Positions 60,641-64,000 of a DNA stretch of 64,000 nt are shown here, piece after piece. The notes below the pieces were generated by a model. That model saw only the letters and a list, made by a program, of their open reading frames with translations. It searched no databases and had not been told where the DNA came from. Each line of letters opens with the position of its first letter. Within the stretch, counting starts at the first letter, position 1. The position numbers were made by a program, and so were the translations under genes. The DNA is from Candidatus Electrothrix gigas (GTDB lineage: Bacteria; Desulfobacterota; Desulfobulbia; Desulfobulbales; Desulfobulbaceae), in NCBI GenBank assembly GCA_022766165.1, contig QYLO01000002.1, positions 62,001 through 126,000 on the forward strand, in the 5' to 3' direction.

Positions 60641-60710
60641 AACCATAGGCCTAAGCCTTTGTGACTTTGTGACCCTCTCTCTGATTGTTTTGGCTTTTTT
60701 GGCTTCCTGC

Positions 60711-60739
60711 TTGACATAATTGTGTGTATGGGGTAAATA
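60711..60739 (+). promoter_or_regulatory. Sigma-70 promoter for the ffh-rpsP operon
   Basis: TTGACA at 60711-60716, a 17-base spacer, then TAAATA at 60734-60739. It is 120 bases upstream of ffh. Confidence 0.7.
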
Positions 60740-60859
60740 ATTCTGCTTTGTTCGTGGTATCTTTGCATTGCAAAGAAATATGAGCATAATGCAGATATAC
60801 GTTGATAAAGAAATGTGTGTCAGGAAGTCAGGAAGCGATTACTCTAATTTCAGTGGATC

Positions 60860-62212
60860 ATGTTTGAAAATTTAACAGATCGCCTTGAAGGCGTATTTAA
60901 AAAACTGCGCGGACACGGCAGACTAACAGAAGAAAACATTGAAGAGGCCATGCGTGAAGTGCGCAAGGCTCTGTTAGAAGCCGATGTTAATCTCCAGGTT
61001 GTTAAGGAGTTTATCGCTTCAGTGACCGAAAAAGCCGTTGGCAAAGAGGTGCTGTCCAGTCTGGCACCGGGGCAACAGGTCATCAAGGTTGTACACGAAG
61101 AACTGGTGACCTTACTGGGAAGCAAGGCCGAGCCTTTACGCCTTGACGGACCCCAGCCCGTTGTCATGATGATGGCTGGCTTACAGGGTTCAGGAAAGAC
61201 AACAACCTCAGCTAAGATTGCCCGGCAACTGAAAGAAAAAGGTCGAAAGCCCTTTCTGGTACCAGCGGATGTGTATCGTCCCGCAGCTATTGAGCAGTTG
61301 CATGTACTTGGTGAGCAGCTTGACGTTCCGGTCTTTGACTCTTCTGCTGACCAACGTCCGGTCGATATTGCCCGTCAAGCCGTTGCTCAAGCCAAAAAAG
61401 ACGGTCATGACACGGTCATCATTGATACTGCGGGTCGCCTCCACGTTGATGAACAGTTGATGGGTGAGTTGCAAGAGATCTCTGCGGCAGTCGCTCTCTC
61501 TGAAGTTCTGTTTGTGGCAGACGCCATGACAGGACAAGATGCTGTTACAGTTGCGGATAAATTTAATACCGATCTTGAGATCACCGGTGTTATCCTGACC
61601 AAGATGGAAGGTGACGCCCGGGGCGGTGCTGCCCTTTCTGTTAAAAAGATCACCGGAAAACCCATTAAGTTTGTCGGTGTAGGCGAAGCTCTTAATGCCC
61701 TTGAAATTTTTCATCCTGACCGTACAGCCTCCCGTATTCTGGGAATGGGCGATGTCTTATCACTCATTGAAAAGGCTGAACAGGTTGTTGATGAAAAAGA
61801 GGCAAAGAAGCTTGCCAAAAAAATTCAAAAAAATGCCTTTACCCTTCAGGATTTTCTGGACCAGCTCCAGAATATGAAGAAAATGGGGAGTATTGAAGAA
61901 CTCATGGGCATGGTTCCTGGTATCAACAAGCTCAAGCAGTTACAAAATGCGCCAGCCCCGGATGAAAAAGAGATGGTAAAGACCGAGGCCATTATTCTGT
62001 CCATGACCAAAAAGGAACGGGCAAATTACAAGATCATCAATGCCAGCCGCAGGCAGCGTATTGCCAAGGGATCAGGTACCTCGCTGCAACAGGTCAACCG
62101 GGTGCTGAAGAGCTATACCATGATGCTGAAGATGATGAAAAAGATGCAGGGCAAGGGTGTTGTCACCAAGGGTGGCAAACGACGAAAAAGACCAAAAGGT
62201 CTGCGCCGCTGA
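60860..62212 (+). CDS. ffh: Signal recognition particle protein Ffh
   Basis: 450 residues. N-domain, then G-domain with GLQGSGKTTTSAKIA (about 105-119), DTAGRLHVD and TKMEGDARGG, then the Met-rich M-domain (MMLKMMKKMQGKGV) that binds signal sequences and SRP RNA. Targets membrane proteins to FtsY/SecYEG. Leads the operon with rpsP, khpA, rimM and trmD. Confidence 0.97.
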   Translation: MFENLTDRLEGVFKKLRGHGRLTEENIEEAMREVRKALLEADVNLQVVKEFIASVTEKAVGKEVLSSLAPGQQVIKVVHEELVTLLGSKAEPLRLDGPQPVVMMMAGLQGSGKTTTSAKIARQLKEKGRKPFLVPADVYRPAAIEQLHVLGEQLDVPVFDSSADQRPVDIARQAVAQAKKDGHDTVIIDTAGRLHVDEQLMGELQEISAAVALSEVLFVADAMTGQDAVTVADKFNTDLEITGVILTKMEGDARGGAALSVKKITGKPIKFVGVGEALNALEIFHPDRTASRILGMGDVLSLIEKAEQVVDEKEAKKLAKKIQKNAFTLQDFLDQLQNMKKMGSIEELMGMVPGINKLKQLQNAPAPDEKEMVKTEAIILSMTKKERANYKIINASRRQRIAKGSGTSLQQVNRVLKSYTMMLKMMKKMQGKGVVTKGGKRRKRPKGLRR

Positions 62213-62319
62213 TGTGCCAAAAAATATTTTGTACTATTTATACTATGTATAACAACATCCCTCCTGCGAGGCAGGGATAACATAACATGACACAACATGA
62301 TACAGGAGAGATCAGAACA

Positions 62320-62577
62320 ATGCCAGTACGAATTCGTTTAACCAGAAAGGGACGTAAGAAACAACCGTTTTACCGCATAATCGTTGCCGATTCACAGGCA
62401 CCGCGTGATGGTAAGTTCCTTGATATTGTTGGAACGTATGACCCTATGCAGGATCCTGCTGTTGTCAAGCTGGATACGGACAAGCTCCAGGAATGGATGG
62501 GCAAAGGAGCAATACCGAGTGGAACAGTCAAGACCTTGATTGATAAGTACGAAGCTCCTGTTGTTGAAGCGGCATAA
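62320..62577 (+). CDS. rpsP: 30S ribosomal protein S16
   Basis: 85 residues from the ATG at 62320, preceded by AGGAGAG; an upstream in-frame ATG at 62287 is not needed. MPVRIRLTRKGRKKQPFYRI is the S16 start. Part of the conserved rpsP-rimM-trmD order. ATCCCTCCTGCGAGGCAGGGAT at 62259-62280 forms a hairpin in the leader. Confidence 0.97.
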   Translation: MPVRIRLTRKGRKKQPFYRIIVADSQAPRDGKFLDIVGTYDPMQDPAVVKLDTDKLQEWMGKGAIPSGTVKTLIDKYEAPVVEAA

Positions 62578-62592
62578 CAAGGAGTTGCCAAA

Positions 62593-62823
62593 ATGAAAGA
62601 GCTTATCTCTTTTATTGCAGCCCGGCTTGTCGATGAACCAACAGAGGTTCTGACCGAGCAGCACGAAGAGGACGGTACTGTTACTGTTGAACTTCGCGTT
62701 GCTAAGGATGACCTTGGGAAGGTGATTGGAAAGCAAGGCCGTACAGCCCGGGCAATGCGAACTGTTCTTGCCGCAATGGCGGCCAAGGATGCAAAACGCT
62801 CTCGGCTTGAGATTGTCGAGTAG
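62593..62823 (+). CDS. khpA: KH-domain RNA-binding protein KhpA (YlqC)
   Basis: 76 residues. KH motif DLGKVIGKQGRTARAMRTVL near the C-terminus. Small RNA-binding protein usually located between rpsP and rimM, as here. AAGGAG precedes the ATG. Confidence 0.95.
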   Translation: MKELISFIAARLVDEPTEVLTEQHEEDGTVTVELRVAKDDLGKVIGKQGRTARAMRTVLAAMAAKDAKRSRLEIVE

Positions 62824-62872
62824 TTGTTAAGTAGTTGTTGAGGTAGTTGTTGAGTAACTATGTTTGATACCT

Positions 62873-63427
62873 ATGTCTGATGCCAGTAAGACAAAATTTG
62901 TTCCAGAGCTTGTTACAGAGCTTGTCCTAGTAGGAAAGGTGACAAAAGCGCATTCCATTAAGGGCGAGATTAAGGTCCATCCCTTTTCTGGTTCACCGCA
63001 GACAATGCTTGCATATCCTGAAATTTTGCTTGATGCAGAGGGCTGCGCCTCTCCTGTTCCCTATCGGGTCGAACGGGCAAGGGTGCAAAAAAATGCTGTA
63101 CTGCTGCAGCTCACAGGGTGTACAGATCGCAATGCAGCGGAAAAACTGGTTCATTCAAAGGTGTATGTTCATGAAGATGCGTTGCCAGCACCAAAACCTG
63201 ATGAACTTTACCTGAGAGATCTGGAAGGCAAGCTCTTGCAAACCCAAGACGGGCAAACTGTTGGACGTATTCAGAGCTTTCTTGCAAATGGATTGCAGGA
63301 TCTGCTCTGCGTAAAGAGCAATGGAGAGGAGTACCTGATACCGTTGGTCCCTGAATTTCTTCAAACTGTTGATAAAGATACGGTAACGGTTTCTCTGCCA
63401 CCGGGCCTGCTTGAGATCAATCATTGA
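62873..63427 (+). CDS. rimM: Ribosome maturation factor RimM
   Basis: 184 residues from the ATG at 62873 (MSDASKTKFV); an upstream TTG at 62864 is in frame. LVGKVTKAHSIKGEIKV opens the RimM N domain, and LEGKLLQTQDGQTVGRIQSF with LLCVKSNGEEYLIPLVPEFLQ the PRC-barrel domain. It aids 16S rRNA processing with S19. No strong ribosome binding site; short GTAGTTGTTGA repeats lie just before the start. Confidence 0.94.
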   Translation: MSDASKTKFVPELVTELVLVGKVTKAHSIKGEIKVHPFSGSPQTMLAYPEILLDAEGCASPVPYRVERARVQKNAVLLQLTGCTDRNAAEKLVHSKVYVHEDALPAPKPDELYLRDLEGKLLQTQDGQTVGRIQSFLANGLQDLLCVKSNGEEYLIPLVPEFLQTVDKDTVTVSLPPGLLEINH

Positions 63428-63478
63428 ATCAAGAGTTGATAATTTGATAGGCTGATAGCCCGATGACTGAGTCACCTC

Positions 63479-64000
63479 ATGCGTTTTGAAGTTCTGACAA
63501 TTTTTCCTGATCTGTTCAGTACGCCCTTGCAGGAAGGCATCCTGAAACGGGCCATACAGGCTGACCACATCAGGGTGAATCTTCATAATATACGGGATTG
63601 GGCAACAGATAAACATGCCATGACCGATGATCGTCCCTTTGGTGGTGGCGAAGGCATGGTGATGAAACCTGAACCCTTGGCAGCCTGTCTGCACGATGTT
63701 CAGGCGGATAAACAGGGGACAGTGGTGTTGCTTTCTCCCCGTGGTACGGTCTATAAGCAACAGACTGCTGAACGGCTCGCTGGCCTTGAAAAATTGGTTT
63801 TAGTCTGCGGTCGGTATGAAGGGATAGATGAGCGTTTTTACAGTCTCTACGTTGATGAAGAGCTGTCTATAGGTGATTACATCCTTACCGGTGGTGAATT
63901 GGCCGCTATGGTGGTGATTGACTCTGTTACACGTCTACTGCCCGGTGTACTGGGTTGCCCGGATTCTGCTAAAAAAGATACCTTTAGCCGTGGCCTTCTA
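63479..64000 (+). CDS. trmD: tRNA (guanine-N1)-methyltransferase (3' end outside window)
   Basis: 174 codons visible. Starts [20 protein letters not shown], then [32 protein letters not shown] and [19 protein letters not shown], the TrmD knot-fold signature that binds AdoMet. It methylates G37 of certain tRNAs. The end is cut by the window. Confidence 0.97.
   Translation, partial: MRFEVLTIFPDLFSTPLQEGILKRAIQADHIRVNLHNIRDWATDKHAMTDDRPFGGGEGMVMKPEPLAACLHDVQADKQGTVVLLSPRGTVYKQQTAERLAGLEKLVLVCGRYEGIDERFYSLYVDEELSIGDYILTGGELAAMVVIDSVTRLLPGVLGCPDSAKKDTFSRGLL

Noticed and set aside
60740-60859. SRP RNA gene next to ffh
   Set aside because: The conserved GGAAGCA/AGGTCAGG-type core of the 4.5S RNA was not found as a paired structure.
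62259-62280. Terminator between ffh and rpsP
   Set aside because: The hairpin ATCCCT/AGGGAT has no T-run, so it is more likely a leader structure.

Overview
The window reads as a chromosomal piece of a Gram-negative bacterium, most likely an anaerobic Desulfobacterota of the Desulfobulbales type (sulfate reducers and cable-bacterium relatives). That assignment is inference from gene content: a futalosine-pathway menaquinone gene (mqnD), a short RdgC-type protein, xisH/xisI remnants, a YedF-type selenium-linked protein, a c-di-GMP-I (GEMM) riboswitch and a PilZ protein. No rRNA gene or other phylogenetic marker was compared.

Layout. 1-2365: minus-strand operon of a TPR membrane protein, a secreted caspase-like protease and a lipoprotein cut by the window edge. 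2599-5417: recD2 helicase and a relBE-type pair whose toxin is broken. 5687-13793: TPR protein, then a translationally coupled minus operon mqnD-mobA-rhomboid-recB. 14191-19033: a REC-TIR fusion protein, then lysine/diaminopimelate genes dapF, dapA, dapB, and folK. 19058-25291: PilZ protein, hemH, an HPF-cold-shock fusion, and a PhnD-like binding protein with a probable GEMM riboswitch. 25292-31835: cmk-hisC, tail-specific protease, yedF, gatB, with strong terminators. 32066-35847: accessory block (tumAE toxin-antitoxin, xisHI remnants, a repeat array, an Abi-alpha protein, an RdgC-like pair) next to tRNA-Lys and tRNA-Glu. 36084-46213: glgA, rsgA, envelope proteins, a ferritin-like protein and mutL. 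46254-56623: accessory, mosaic zone with MITE-like repeats, hypothetical genes, a Uma2 nuclease, a duplicated mutS 3' end, a 658-residue probable PD-(D/E)XK protein, intact mutS and a relE pair. 56898-59210: LRR-Roc-COR GTPase. 59645-64000: fabD, then the conserved ffh-rpsP-khpA-rimM-trmD cluster.

Most notable signal. Three intergenic arrays (6795-6886, 33041-33171, 56767-56897) share one architecture, a 16-base partly palindromic core plus a 7-base variable spacer, repeating every 23 bases, but each locus has its own core sequence. All lie at or just beyond the 3' end of a gene, and one ends exactly at a stop codon. I do not recognise this as a named repeat class. Other leads are the mutS 3'-end duplication bracketing a candidate nuclease, the GEMM riboswitch, the REC-TIR fusion, and MITE copies that supply stop codons.
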